Below are positions 25,270-33,942 of a stretch of 64,000 bases of DNA, in pieces. A model generated the notes under the pieces. It was given only the letters and a program-made list of their open reading frames with translations, did no database searches and was not told where the DNA came from. How positions within the stretch are numbered: the stretch's first letter is position 1; each line of letters starts with the position of its first letter. This DNA comes from JAPOKJ01 sp031421635 (GTDB lineage Bacteria > Pseudomonadota > Gammaproteobacteria > Burkholderiales > Burkholderiaceae_E), in the NCBI GenBank assembly GCA_031421635.1, contig JANOPA010000113.1, positions 1 through 64,000 of the forward strand, given 5' to 3'. The position numbers and the translations under genes are program-made.

Positions 25270-26238
25270 CTACTTTCTTGAGCGACTAGCCAAAGCCTGG
25301 TTAACGGGAACATGATCAAGATCGGGGCGTTTCCAGGGATCGACATGGGTCATGAGATGCAGCACCCGGTGATGCAACATCACTCTTTGGTAAGCTGCGA
25401 CCGCAATATCATGCCCGGCCTCAACACTGATATCCGCATCAACCTCGAGATGGGCATCGACGATGATCATGTCACCCATTTTTCGGGTACGCAGATCGTG
25501 CACCTGAATCACTCCGGGGGTTTCTGTAAGCGTGGTCTGAATGGCGGCAACCTCTTCAGCGTCAGCAGAGCCGTCGACAAGATCGTGCATGGCGCGCCAA
25601 GTAAAGGTCCAACCAACCTTACCGATCATAAAACCAACAATTATGGCGGCAATGGGATCAAGCATCGGATAGCCGAGCAAATTTCCAAGAATTCCAAAGC
25701 CGACCACCAGCGAGGAAGCCGCATCTGAGCGGGCATGCCAAGCATTGGCCACCAACATACTGGATTTCACTTTTTTTGCCACCGCAAGCATATAGCGAAA
25801 CAAGAATTCTTTACAAAGCAAGGCTGCGCCGGCCACCCAAAGTGCCAAGACGTGCACCTTCGGGATGGTTTCAGGCGACTGTAGTTTAAGTGCGGCGGAC
25901 CAAAACATACCCAAGCCAACGACGAGCAATAGCGCCCCCAAAATCAGGGATGCCGCCGTCTCGAAGCGCTGATGGCCATAGGGATGATCTTCGTCGGGGT
26001 CCTTATGGCTATGACGCCCGGCAAAAAGGACAACAAAATCAGCGATCAAATCCGACAACGAGTGAATACCATCGGCGATTAAAGCCTGTGAACGTGCGAA
26101 CAGGCCGATACCTATCTGAACTGTCGCCAGCGCGACGTTGACAGCGACGCTGGTCCAGGTGCTGCGAGCTGAGGCCGAAGCCCTCTGCGCTGGAGTGAAT
26201 ACGCCGTCTTCATTTGTGTGGTGTTGCGGGAGAGTCAT
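25270..26238 (-). CDS. Cation diffusion facilitator family transporter
   Basis: Proton-driven metal(II) exporter of the CDF family. Transmembrane domain about residues 30-220 with the metal-site motifs ADGIHSLSDLIADF (helix 2) and NAWHARSDAASSL (helix 5), that is HxxxD in both; the C-terminal cytosolic domain has VHDLRTRKMGDMIIVDAHLEV and ends HVDPWK. The His-Asp pairs fit zinc/cadmium/iron or manganese specificity, not decided by sequence. I choose ATG 26238 (MTLPQHHTN) with GAGA upstream; the frame stays open to a TTG 26277. First gene of the CDF-Gdt1 pair. Confidence 0.9.
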   Translation of the reverse strand: MTLPQHHTNEDGVFTPAQRASASARSTWTSVAVNVALATVQIGIGLFARSQALIADGIHSLSDLIADFVVLFAGRHSHKDPDEDHPYGHQRFETAASLILGALLLVVGLGMFWSAALKLQSPETIPKVHVLALWVAGAALLCKEFLFRYMLAVAKKVKSSMLVANAWHARSDAASSLVVGFGILGNLLGYPMLDPIAAIIVGFMIGKVGWTFTWRAMHDLVDGSADAEEVAAIQTTLTETPGVIQVHDLRTRKMGDMIIVDAHLEVDADISVEAGHDIAVAAYQRVMLHHRVLHLMTHVDPWKRPDLDHVPVNQALASRSRK

Positions 26239-26367
26239 TTCATTCTCGTTGAGGCAATGAATCCTACACCGAGCCAAAAATCAGCACCTATCCAGTTGGT
26301 CTAATTCTTCGACTAGACCTTTGGCTAGAAGCGCGAAACCTGGCAATCAGGGACAATAGCGGCTCAG

Positions 26368-28314
26368 ATGAAAAACCTAGAATCCTCTCAAGCCTTGAAA
26401 ACTGCGACGCCGCCCAAGCTTTCTGCCCGTGAGGCGAGCGAAACTTATGGAGCGATTGAAGCGCCGGAAGCGCTAGATGCGCTAAGGATTCACTTCGGTC
26501 ACCGGTCTTTTCGGGGGCATCAGGCCGCGATTATTGATTCCGTGGTGCGCGGTGAGGACTGCCTGGTGTTGATGCCCACGGGTGGGGGCAAATCGCTTTG
26601 CTATCAGGTCCCTGCACTGCTGAGGTCGGGCACGGGTGTGGTCATCTCGCCTCTCATCGCTTTGATGCAGGACCAGGTTGCGGCACTCGAAGCCGTCGGC
26701 ATACGCGCCGCATTTCTCAATTCCAGTCTAAGTTCAAACGATGCCTATCAAGTCGAAAGAAAGCTGCGTGAAGGTGCGCTCGATCTAATTTATGTGGCTC
26801 CTGAACGTCTGCTTACAGACCGATGTTTAAGCTTGTTGGACGACTGCAAAATCGCACTTTTTGCGATTGACGAAGCGCATTGTGTCTCTCAGTGGGGACA
26901 TGATTTTAGGCCAGAGTATGCTCAGCTTTCGGTACTTGGCGAACGATTTCCTGGCATCCCAAAGATCGCTCTCACCGCGACTGCAGACGTTCAGACTCGG
27001 CAGGAAATTCTTGAGAAACTCGGACTGGAGAATGCTCATGTTTTTGTCTCCAGTTTTGATCGACCGAACATCCATTACACCATCGCCGAAAAAACCGAAC
27101 CACGCAAACAATTGCTTCGCTTCATTGAGGATTCGCATGCGGGCAAATCGGGCATTGTGTATTGTCTGTCGCGAGCCAAGGTCGAGGAAACGGCTCACTT
27201 CTTAACGCAAGAGGGTATTAACGCCCTGCCCTATCACGCGGGCATGGGCCATGAAAGTCGCGCCGCGAACCAAGCTCGATTTTTACGCGAAGACGGAATT
27301 GTAATGGTCGCAACCATCGCTTTTGGCATGGGTATCGACAAACCAGACGTCCGCTTTGTGGCCCATCTGGACGCGCCCAAGAGTATTGAAGGCTACTACC
27401 AAGAAACCGGGCGTGCAGGGCGCGATGGCGAGCCCTCGCAGGCCTGGATGGTCTATGGTCTACAGGATGTGGTCCAGCAAAAACGGATGATTGATCAGTC
27501 CGAGGCAGGCGAGGCTCACAAGAGAGTGATGGGCGCCAAGTTGGATGCCTTGCTGGGCTTGTGTGAAACAGCGCTTTGTCGACGCGCACGACTCCTGAGC
27601 TATTTTGGCGAGGCGTTGCCGCAAGGCATGAATGGCGCACCATGGAAATGTGGACACTGCGATAACTGCGAGTCACCGCCCGTGACTTTTGACGCCACCG
27701 AGCCGGTGCGAAAACTGCTGTCGGCTTGCTACCGAACGGGTCAGCGCTTTGGGGCGATGCATTTGATTGATGTTTTACAAGGAAAAATCAGTGACAAAAC
27801 CACTCGATTTGGTCATGAGCAACTCAGTGTCTTTGGCATCGGCGCCGATCTCGATGACCGCAGTTGGCGAAATCTCATTCGTCAATGTATCGCTGCCGAT
27901 TTGCTCGCGGTGGACCATGAAAAGTTTGGGGCTCTGCACCTGACTGAGGCCGCCAAGCCGGTACTGAGGGGCGAAAGAGCGCTAGCTTTTCGAGAATCGG
28001 TCGTGGCCTTGGCAGGCTCAACACGTAAGCGTCGTGGAAAGAAGAGTGGCGCGGGTAATTTCCCAACATCGAACGCAAAAACTGAAGCTGAGATGAGTGG
28101 CTCAGAGCGCGTCTTTGAGCATTTAAAGCAATGGCGCGCCAATGAAGCACGCACCCGTAACGTTCCGGCCTACGTCATTTTTCATGATGCTACCCTGCGA
28201 GCGATTGCCGAGCACGAACCCAAGGATCTCAACGCGTTGGCGGAACTGCCCGGCATTGGAGCGCGCAAGCTCACCGAATTTGGAGAGGAGATACTCGCCG
28301 TACTCTCTTCCTAA
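26368..28314 (+). CDS. recQ: ATP-dependent DNA helicase RecQ
   Basis: 3'-5' helicase for recombination and fork repair. Motif I MPTGGGKSLCYQVPALL (about residue 70), DEAH box AIDEAHCVSQWGHDFRPEY, motif V/VI AFGMGIDKPDVRFV and QETGRAGRDGEP, then the RecQ-Ct zinc site (CETALCRR ... WKCGHCDNC), a winged-helix domain, and the C-terminal HRDC domain (FHDATLRAIAEHEPKDLNAL, PGIGARKL). 648 residues, slightly longer than E. coli RecQ through an N-terminal 35-residue leader; the linker before HRDC is basic (RKRRGKK). Complete. Confidence 0.95.
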   Translation: MKNLESSQALKTATPPKLSAREASETYGAIEAPEALDALRIHFGHRSFRGHQAAIIDSVVRGEDCLVLMPTGGGKSLCYQVPALLRSGTGVVISPLIALMQDQVAALEAVGIRAAFLNSSLSSNDAYQVERKLREGALDLIYVAPERLLTDRCLSLLDDCKIALFAIDEAHCVSQWGHDFRPEYAQLSVLGERFPGIPKIALTATADVQTRQEILEKLGLENAHVFVSSFDRPNIHYTIAEKTEPRKQLLRFIEDSHAGKSGIVYCLSRAKVEETAHFLTQEGINALPYHAGMGHESRAANQARFLREDGIVMVATIAFGMGIDKPDVRFVAHLDAPKSIEGYYQETGRAGRDGEPSQAWMVYGLQDVVQQKRMIDQSEAGEAHKRVMGAKLDALLGLCETALCRRARLLSYFGEALPQGMNGAPWKCGHCDNCESPPVTFDATEPVRKLLSACYRTGQRFGAMHLIDVLQGKISDKTTRFGHEQLSVFGIGADLDDRSWRNLIRQCIAADLLAVDHEKFGALHLTEAAKPVLRGERALAFRESVVALAGSTRKRRGKKSGAGNFPTSNAKTEAEMSGSERVFEHLKQWRANEARTRNVPAYVIFHDATLRAIAEHEPKDLNALAELPGIGARKLTEFGEEILAVLSS

Positions 28315-28411
28315 TTTTGGCTTCAATCACTTAAAAAGCATTCATCGATCTCCGTAATTTCATCCATAAAACGCTCCCACTTCCAGTCCTTCATCTTCTA
28401 GGCTTTCCGAA

Positions 28412-29392
28412 ATGACACACACCCAAGCGATTCAACTTTCCTCCCTGGGAGGCCCCGAGGTCATGCAACTCGTCAATGTCGAGCTTGCCCCGCCCGCGTC
28501 TGGCGAAGCGCAGTTGCGTCAGACAGCCATAGGGTTCAACTTCATTGACATCTATCAGCGCTCCGGAAAATACCCTCTGCCAACACCTACGGGTCTTGGT
28601 CATGAAGCGGCTGGGGTCATCGAAGCGCTGGGCACGGACGTTCCCGATCTCAAGATCGGTGACCATGTGGTGTATATGAACGCTGGCCTGGGTGCCTACG
28701 CCAAGCATCGCAACGTGGCTGCCAGCAAACTAGTCAAGATCCCGGTAGGCATCAGTGACGAGCAAGCGGCAGCGATATTTTTCAAGGCAATGACGGCGCA
28801 GTATTTGGTAAAAAAAACCTATCCCGTCAAGGTCGGAGATACCGTCTTGGTACATGCGGCGGCAGGCGGCGTGGGGCAAATTCTCAGTTCCTGGGCTAAG
28901 GCTCTAGGAGCGACAGTCATTGGCACGGCAGGCTCCGCGTCCAAGTGCGCCATGGCTTTGGCGGCAGGTTGTGATGTGGCCATTGATTACAGCCAAAGCG
29001 ATTGGGTGCAAAAGGTGCTTGAGGCGAGCGGTGGCAAGAAAGCTCAGGTGGTTTACGATTCAGTGGCTCAGCATACCTTTCTTGGCTCGCTCGATTGCGC
29101 CGCCCCCTTCGGGATGGTTGTCCTTTACGGCGCAGCCTCTGGACCCGCGCCAGCGATTGATCCAGAGTTACTTAACAAAAAAGGGTGTTTGTTTTTGACT
29201 CGACCTTCTGTGTTCCCGCACAATGCCGACCCTGCCACTTTCCGAGCCAATGCAGCCGACGTTTTCGCGGCCATGACTGCAGGGGCAATCAAAGCCACAA
29301 TTGGCGCAAGATACAAACTTGAAGAGATTCAAAAAGCCCATCGTGATGCTGAGGCGCGAGCGACGACAGGTGCGATTGTGATGCTACCTTAG
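28412..29392 (+). CDS. qor: NADPH:quinone reductase (QorA-type)
   Basis: Medium-chain, zinc-free quinone oxidoreductase reducing quinones with NADPH. Seen: the N-terminal SLGGPEVMQLVNVELA, NFIDIYQRSGKYP, LGHEAAGVIEALG, and the NADPH motif VHAAAGGVGQILSSWAKALGA (about residues 145-165). 326 residues, family length. It lies 97 bp after recQ and ends at a strong terminator hairpin (29416-29443). Confidence 0.9.
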   Translation: MTHTQAIQLSSLGGPEVMQLVNVELAPPASGEAQLRQTAIGFNFIDIYQRSGKYPLPTPTGLGHEAAGVIEALGTDVPDLKIGDHVVYMNAGLGAYAKHRNVAASKLVKIPVGISDEQAAAIFFKAMTAQYLVKKTYPVKVGDTVLVHAAAGGVGQILSSWAKALGATVIGTAGSASKCAMALAAGCDVAIDYSQSDWVQKVLEASGGKKAQVVYDSVAQHTFLGSLDCAAPFGMVVLYGAASGPAPAIDPELLNKKGCLFLTRPSVFPHNADPATFRANAADVFAAMTAGAIKATIGARYKLEEIQKAHRDAEARATTGAIVMLP

Positions 29393-29415
29393 GCCTAAGT
29401 CTCGCAAGCGAAGCA

Positions 29416-29443
29416 AGCGACTTTTATCAAACAGTCGCTTTTT
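29416..29443 (+). terminator. Rho-independent terminator after qor
   Basis: Perfect 7-bp stem AGCGACT / AGTCGCT with a 10-base loop, followed by TTTT(T) on the plus strand, 23 bp after the qor stop. The hairpin reaches into the last codons of the convergent DUF1631 gene. On the minus strand the hairpin has no T tract, so it works for qor only. Confidence 0.8.
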
Positions 29444-30698
29444 GGTTCTCAGGCAGCTTTGCGCTACTTGTGTCCGAGGTATGAAGAACCTTAGGTGTTG
29501 GCGCACTTATTAAGCCCAGGAACTGAGTATGTAAATGCTCATAAAGCAGCCCATCGCGTGCGGCGTCGCGGCGCTCGCGCTTCAACATTTCCAAGATCAC
29601 CCCAAGATGCATCAGCAAGCCCTGTCCACTTTTGGTCTGACCAACACTACGCTGCCAGACGGCAGGGTTCATCAAGTCCCTGAACAGGGACCTGAGTGGA
29701 TGCTTTGGGTTTGAGAATACAGTCGGGTCCGACAGCGCGGTTCTCGTCAGCGGAATTTGCATTCTGGCGAGCACAAGCCGCACTTCTTTGGGTAAGCGCT
29801 CTTCAGTAAGCGCAGCGTCGAAAAAAGCGGTCACTTGCTCCAATGTTCGGAAAACTTGCTCCTGAGCGGGAGAAGAGGTCTCGTGTCGATCCATGGTTGG
29901 AATCGTTGTCGGGGTGCGGCGCATATCGCTAGCGCCTTGTTCTTGCTCGGCGACGATCGGGGGGTTCAACTTCACGTCGCGCAGCCGCGAATAGAGTGGC
30001 CCCTCGCGTTCGTCGCCGCTCGGCATGATCAAGCTATTGGGTTTTGGCACGCCTAATGCTTGCCGCAGGATGGCCGTCATTTGCGGGTATAACTTGGCTA
30101 CTCGTTCAGCGATGCTTGGGCCAATACGACCCAAGATTAGAAGCTCGTCGATATCGCTTGCGCTGGCCTGAGTCCAGCATTGACCAAGCGCGTGAAAAAA
30201 GACGGCAGGGCGAAGAGGGTTGTCGCGAAGGGACTTGAAAGGGTGCCCCAGTGCCCGACTGAGCAACACGTCAAAGGCCTTTACGCCTTCCGGGGCATCG
30301 TTGTCGACCTGACGGGTTAGGTCATCGATGGCTAGACGACGCTCGATCACGGCATCAGGAACGAGATCGGGCGAATCACTATCCAAGACAGGCCAAAATG
30401 CCTCGCGCCCTTGCAGGCGATCCAATTGTGACTGCAGGCAGTCTACTAAAACCTTCGTAAAACTTGAACGAAATTTCGAAACATGGGAGTCGAGTTGATA
30501 CTTGCCCACCGAAAAGGACGCCGTTGCACTGCGCTCTCCATTGCGCTCGCGATAGCTCTCCATCAATAAGTCAAAGCTTGCATCATCGAGATCGCCCAAG
30601 GGCGTACCAACAACGGCGACAGCCTTGCGCAATAGCGCAACAATAAGTGGATCGTCGCGAAAGTCTGCTGCGACGCTATGAGGTGGAGCTTGAACCAT
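29427..30698 (-). CDS. DUF1631 family protein
   Basis: 423-residue soluble protein related to the DUF1631 family common in Beta- and Gammaproteobacteria, function unknown. The conserved part is near the C-terminus: LPKEVRLVLARMQIPLTRTA followed by SNPKHPLRSLFRDLMNP, which parallels the DUF1631 segment in the protein at the right edge of the window. It is shorter than typical members (700 or more), so it may be a distinct subfamily. I choose ATG 30698, preceded by GGGAGC at 1-2 bases, over an open frame extending to 30833 without protein character. Convergent with qor. Confidence 0.65.
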   Translation of the reverse strand: MVQAPPHSVAADFRDDPLIVALLRKAVAVVGTPLGDLDDASFDLLMESYRERNGERSATASFSVGKYQLDSHVSKFRSSFTKVLVDCLQSQLDRLQGREAFWPVLDSDSPDLVPDAVIERRLAIDDLTRQVDNDAPEGVKAFDVLLSRALGHPFKSLRDNPLRPAVFFHALGQCWTQASASDIDELLILGRIGPSIAERVAKLYPQMTAILRQALGVPKPNSLIMPSGDEREGPLYSRLRDVKLNPPIVAEQEQGASDMRRTPTTIPTMDRHETSSPAQEQVFRTLEQVTAFFDAALTEERLPKEVRLVLARMQIPLTRTALSDPTVFSNPKHPLRSLFRDLMNPAVWQRSVGQTKSGQGLLMHLGVILEMLKRERRDAARDGLLYEHLHTQFLGLISAPTPKVLHTSDTSSAKLPENQKATV

Positions 30699-30902
30699 GC
30701 TCCCACAATACTCGCGAGCACCTCGATTTGCACTTTCTGGGCGCTTGCTCCAGCCTGGGCGGCAGCTAGCTACCGCCAATCGGTTGACTAATGTTGGCTT
30801 GATGCTAAAAAAATAGAGAAAATCGATTGACATTGGAATTTAACTGAATTATCTTAACTTACATTCCGAGCTGTCCTTAGCCATAGATACCATAGTTTTC
30901 CA

Positions 30903-31060
30903 AGGACAGTTTCAAGGGGAGTAGCTTCAAACGGCAATGAGCCGTTGATGGTGATTTCGTCAATTCGGGGCTTTAGGGTCCCCGGAGTCACCAGCAGGTG
31001 TTTGTCCCACGCGACAGAACCCATGCAGGCAAGACCTTGGCGGCTTTTCGGGCCGACAAG
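30903..31060 (+). promoter_or_regulatory. Manganese-sensing yybP-ykoY riboswitch aptamer upstream of terC
   Basis: The hallmark GGGGAGTAGC is at 30917-30926, followed by a GC-rich stem (ACGGCAATGAGCCGT) and the second conserved arm with CCCCGGAGTCACCAGCAGG (about 30979-30997) and GCAGGCAAGACCTTGG (31025-31040). This is the order of conserved elements in yybP-ykoY aptamers, which bind Mn2+ and switch on terC/mntP-type exporters. An 8-bp inverted repeat (CTGTCCTT 30871-30878, AAGGACAG 30902-30909) stands just before it. The stretch 30699-30870 shows only likely promoter sequence. Confidence 0.85.
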
Positions 31061-31067
31061 AGTTTTT
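31036..31067 (+). terminator. Riboswitch expression platform: terminator hairpin before terC
   Basis: CTTGGCGGC (31036-31044) pairs with GGCCGACAAG (31051-31060) with one mismatch and is followed by AGTTTTTG, a five-T tract. It overlaps the 3' end of the aptamer (the GACCTTGG segment), so aptamer folding with Mn2+ and terminator folding should compete. That predicts read-through into terC when manganese is high. Confidence 0.65.
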
Positions 31068-31138
31068 GCGTTCGCTCTTTGTCCACTGAATTCGCTTAGC
31101 CGGTCTTTCCTCTGACCCGAACGCGCGAGTTCAACACC

Positions 31139-32416
31139 ATGGATATTCTTTCACTTCAATTTTTATACGCTCTAGGTGCGATCGTTTTGATCGACTTAGT
31201 TTTAGCGGGCGACAACGCGATTGTGATCGCACTTGCCGCTCGTAAACTTCCGCCAGATTTGCAAAAGAAGGCGATCATATGGGGCACAGTAGGTGCAATC
31301 GCCGTGAGAACCCTATTGACCGTCGTAGTGGTCTGGTTACTCAAAGTTCCTGGTTTGTTGCTTGCTGGGGGCGCACTTTTGCTTTGGATCGCGGTCAAGC
31401 TGATAGTACCAACAGACGACGACAGTCATAGTGCAAAAAATCTTTCCTCAACAAGCTTCTTAGGAGCGATGAAGACCATCGTCATTGCCGATGCAGTCAT
31501 GGGACTTGACAATGTCCTGGCGGTCGCCGGCGCGGCGCACGGGAGCTTCCTGCTTGTTACCCTTGGACTCTTGATCAGTATTCCAATTGTGGTTTGGGGT
31601 AGCACCTTGATTCTGAAGTGGGTCGAGCGCTTTCCAATCATCGTTTATGCCGGTTCAGGCGTTTTAGCCTTGACCGCCGCAAAAATGATGCTGAGCGAAC
31701 CCTTGCTAGAACCGTGGCTTGCTCCCTACATGGGCTGGTCATGGCTGCTTATCGCAGTGATTGTCTGCGCCGTTATCGGGCTCGGATACTGGCTTAGCCA
31801 ACGCGCGCTTGGCAACGGTATCAAGTCCGAATCAACTTCCGTCTCATCTTCACCCACCAACGAAAGTACGATCATGAAACAAGACACCACTACCCAAGCG
31901 GCACAAAAAACTCTCATCCCAGTCGACGGGGGTCAGCCATCGCTCGCGGCGATTCGACGAGTCATTGAAGAACATACTTTGGCAGGTCCGTCCGCACCAC
32001 CCATCACCGTTCATCTTTTGCACATTACGCCCCGCTTCAGCAAACATATAACGAGACATTTGCCTTTGGGTGCGCGTGGCCGCTTCATAAAAGATTCGGC
32101 TGAACACGCCATTCTGCCCGCGACAAGGTTGTTGGATTTTGCTGGGATACCCTATGAGGTTCACCTGCAATCGAGCAACTCCATCTCGGAAACCATTCTC
32201 AATAGTGCAAAGCGCCTGGATTGCTCACTCATTATTTTAGGAAGCCAACGCAATAACGCTTTCTCTAGGTTTGTAAGAAATTCGGTGACAAGCAAACTAC
32301 TGGCTCGTTCGGAGATCCCGGTTGAAGTGGTATTGCAAGGGGAAGCATCAAAGCTTCAACGCTTTGTCTTGCCGGTCGGCGCTGGTGCGATCATGATCGC
32401 CTTAATTGCTGATTGA
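31139..32416 (+). CDS. TerC-family metal exporter fused to a universal stress protein domain
   Basis: 425 residues. Residues 1-225 are a YjbE/TerC-type membrane protein with seven or so helices and acidic metal motifs DLVLAGDNAIVIALAARKLP and ADAVMGLDNVLAVAGA (paired Asp-Asn sites). After a Ser-rich linker (about 226-250) comes a universal stress protein (UspA) domain, about 255-400: TLIPVDGGQPSLAAIRRVIE and the end motif LIILGSQRNNAFSRFVRNSV, close to the GSxxxxxxxxxxGS(V) nucleotide loop. A short hydrophobic tail (FVLPVGAGAIMIALIAD) ends the protein. Likely manganese efflux under control of the yybP-ykoY riboswitch; the Usp part may sense nucleotide or stress. Ends directly against chrA (convergent). 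Confidence 0.88.
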   Translation: MDILSLQFLYALGAIVLIDLVLAGDNAIVIALAARKLPPDLQKKAIIWGTVGAIAVRTLLTVVVVWLLKVPGLLLAGGALLLWIAVKLIVPTDDDSHSAKNLSSTSFLGAMKTIVIADAVMGLDNVLAVAGAAHGSFLLVTLGLLISIPIVVWGSTLILKWVERFPIIVYAGSGVLALTAAKMMLSEPLLEPWLAPYMGWSWLLIAVIVCAVIGLGYWLSQRALGNGIKSESTSVSSSPTNESTIMKQDTTTQAAQKTLIPVDGGQPSLAAIRRVIEEHTLAGPSAPPITVHLLHITPRFSKHITRHLPLGARGRFIKDSAEHAILPATRLLDFAGIPYEVHLQSSNSISETILNSAKRLDCSLIILGSQRNNAFSRFVRNSVTSKLLARSEIPVEVVLQGEASKLQRFVLPVGAGAIMIALIAD

Positions 32417-33841
32417 TTACACCAAACCAATCATCTTAAGTGTAAGCCCAATGAGCGCGCACGTCGCAAGTACTTGAATCACGCTGCGTTTGAGTTTAAA
32501 GAGTGCAAATGCTGCGCCGATGGCAATCAGCGCAGCAATCCAATCGAAGCGCCCTTTAAAACTCTCAGGCCACAAGACATGGTACAAAAAGAAGAGTGCC
32601 AAATTGAGAATTACACCGACCACGGCGGCGGTGATCGCGGTGAGTGGAGCGGTGAATTTAAGCTGATCGTGCGTCGACTCCACCATCGGTCCACCTGCCA
32701 GAATGAAGATGAACGATGGCAAGAAAGTAAACCAGGTCACCAAGCTCGCGGCAAGAGCACCGGCCAAAAACTTGTTGCCGCCCATCATTAGGCTTTGCAT
32801 CTCTGCGCTTTGGTAGCCGCCCACAAACCCCACGAACGCGACCACCATAATCAATGGCCCAGGAGTTGTCTCTCCTAGGGCCAGGCCATCAATCATTTGC
32901 GTAGGTGTAAGCCAGCCATAGCTGCTAACGGCACCTTGGTATACATACGGCAACACCGCATAGGCACCACCGAAGGTCAGCAGAGCTGCCTTGGTAAAGA
33001 ACCAGGCCATCTGGGTCAGGGTGTGCCCCCAACCGAGGCTAGCGGTGAGTAGCAGCATCGGCACGGCCCATAGTAGAGTGCCGACCGCCGCGACTGTGAG
33101 AAGGTATGACCATCTGAACTTGGCATGATCTGGCGTAGGCGTATGGTCGTCAATCAAGGCTGGGCCGTAAGACTGCTTTCCAGCACTATGGCCGCTGCCG
33201 GTTTTGAATCGTTCCGGAGCGAACCGTCCGCCCAGATAGCCAATCAATGCGGCCGCAAGAACAATCGCGGGGAAAGGCACATTGAGCGCAAAAATAGCGA
33301 CAAATGAAGCCGCAGCAATCGCCCACATCCAAGAGTTTTTAAGGGCCCGCGAACCGATGCGATGCGCTGCTTGAATCACAATAGCGGTGACAGCCGGTTT
33401 GATGCCGTAAAACAAACCGGCGACCACGGGCAAATCACCAAAGGCGATATAGATCCAGGATAACGCCACCAAAATAAAAAGCGAGGGCAATACGAACAGG
33501 CCGCCCGCGATCACGCCGCCCCATGTGCGATGCATTAACCAACCAATATAAGTCGCGAGCTGCTGCGCCTCGGGGCCAGGCAGGACCATGCAATAATTAA
33601 GCGCGTGCAGGAATCGTTTCTCCGAGATCCAGCGCTTACGCTCCACGAGGTCCTGATGCATGATGGCGATTTGACCGGCAGGCCCACCGAAGCTTATAAA
33701 CCCAAGCTTCAGCCAGTACATAAAAGCTTCCCAGACCGTGATTTCACTAGGCGCATCTTGAAAAGTTGTACTTGATGGGCTCAGGCGTTCGTGCGATTTT
33801 TCTACTGGGCTGTCCTGATCTTGATGGGGTGTCGAAGTCAT
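32417..33841 (-). CDS. chrA: Chromate transporter ChrA
   Basis: Membrane protein of the chromate ion transporter (CHR) family, exporting chromate. It is the long, two-domain form (474 residues): each half has the CHR repeat, seen as FISFGGPAGQIAIMHQDLVE in the first and LLTFGGAYAVLPYVYQGAV in the second, with QMIDGLALGETTPGPLIM after it. About ten hydrophobic helices. The acidic N-terminal tail is cytosolic. Abuts the terC-usp gene end to end; divergent from the phosphoesterase-like gene (101 bp between starts). No ChrB regulator is adjacent. Confidence 0.92.
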   Translation of the reverse strand: MTSTPHQDQDSPVEKSHERLSPSSTTFQDAPSEITVWEAFMYWLKLGFISFGGPAGQIAIMHQDLVERKRWISEKRFLHALNYCMVLPGPEAQQLATYIGWLMHRTWGGVIAGGLFVLPSLFILVALSWIYIAFGDLPVVAGLFYGIKPAVTAIVIQAAHRIGSRALKNSWMWAIAAASFVAIFALNVPFPAIVLAAALIGYLGGRFAPERFKTGSGHSAGKQSYGPALIDDHTPTPDHAKFRWSYLLTVAAVGTLLWAVPMLLLTASLGWGHTLTQMAWFFTKAALLTFGGAYAVLPYVYQGAVSSYGWLTPTQMIDGLALGETTPGPLIMVVAFVGFVGGYQSAEMQSLMMGGNKFLAGALAASLVTWFTFLPSFIFILAGGPMVESTHDQLKFTAPLTAITAAVVGVILNLALFFLYHVLWPESFKGRFDWIAALIAIGAAFALFKLKRSVIQVLATCALIGLTLKMIGLV

Positions 33842-33942
33842 GAAGGGTAGTTTACAGGTGCGCCGCCTTCGAGAGTCAGGATATCCTTATGACCTCACCA
33901 GATCACTTCGTGTGACCAAAAGATTATTGACGAGAACACTTT

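Noticed and set aside
30699..30833. 45-codon N-terminal extension of the DUF1631 gene
   Set aside because: Poor protein character and ATG 30698 has GGGAGC in front.
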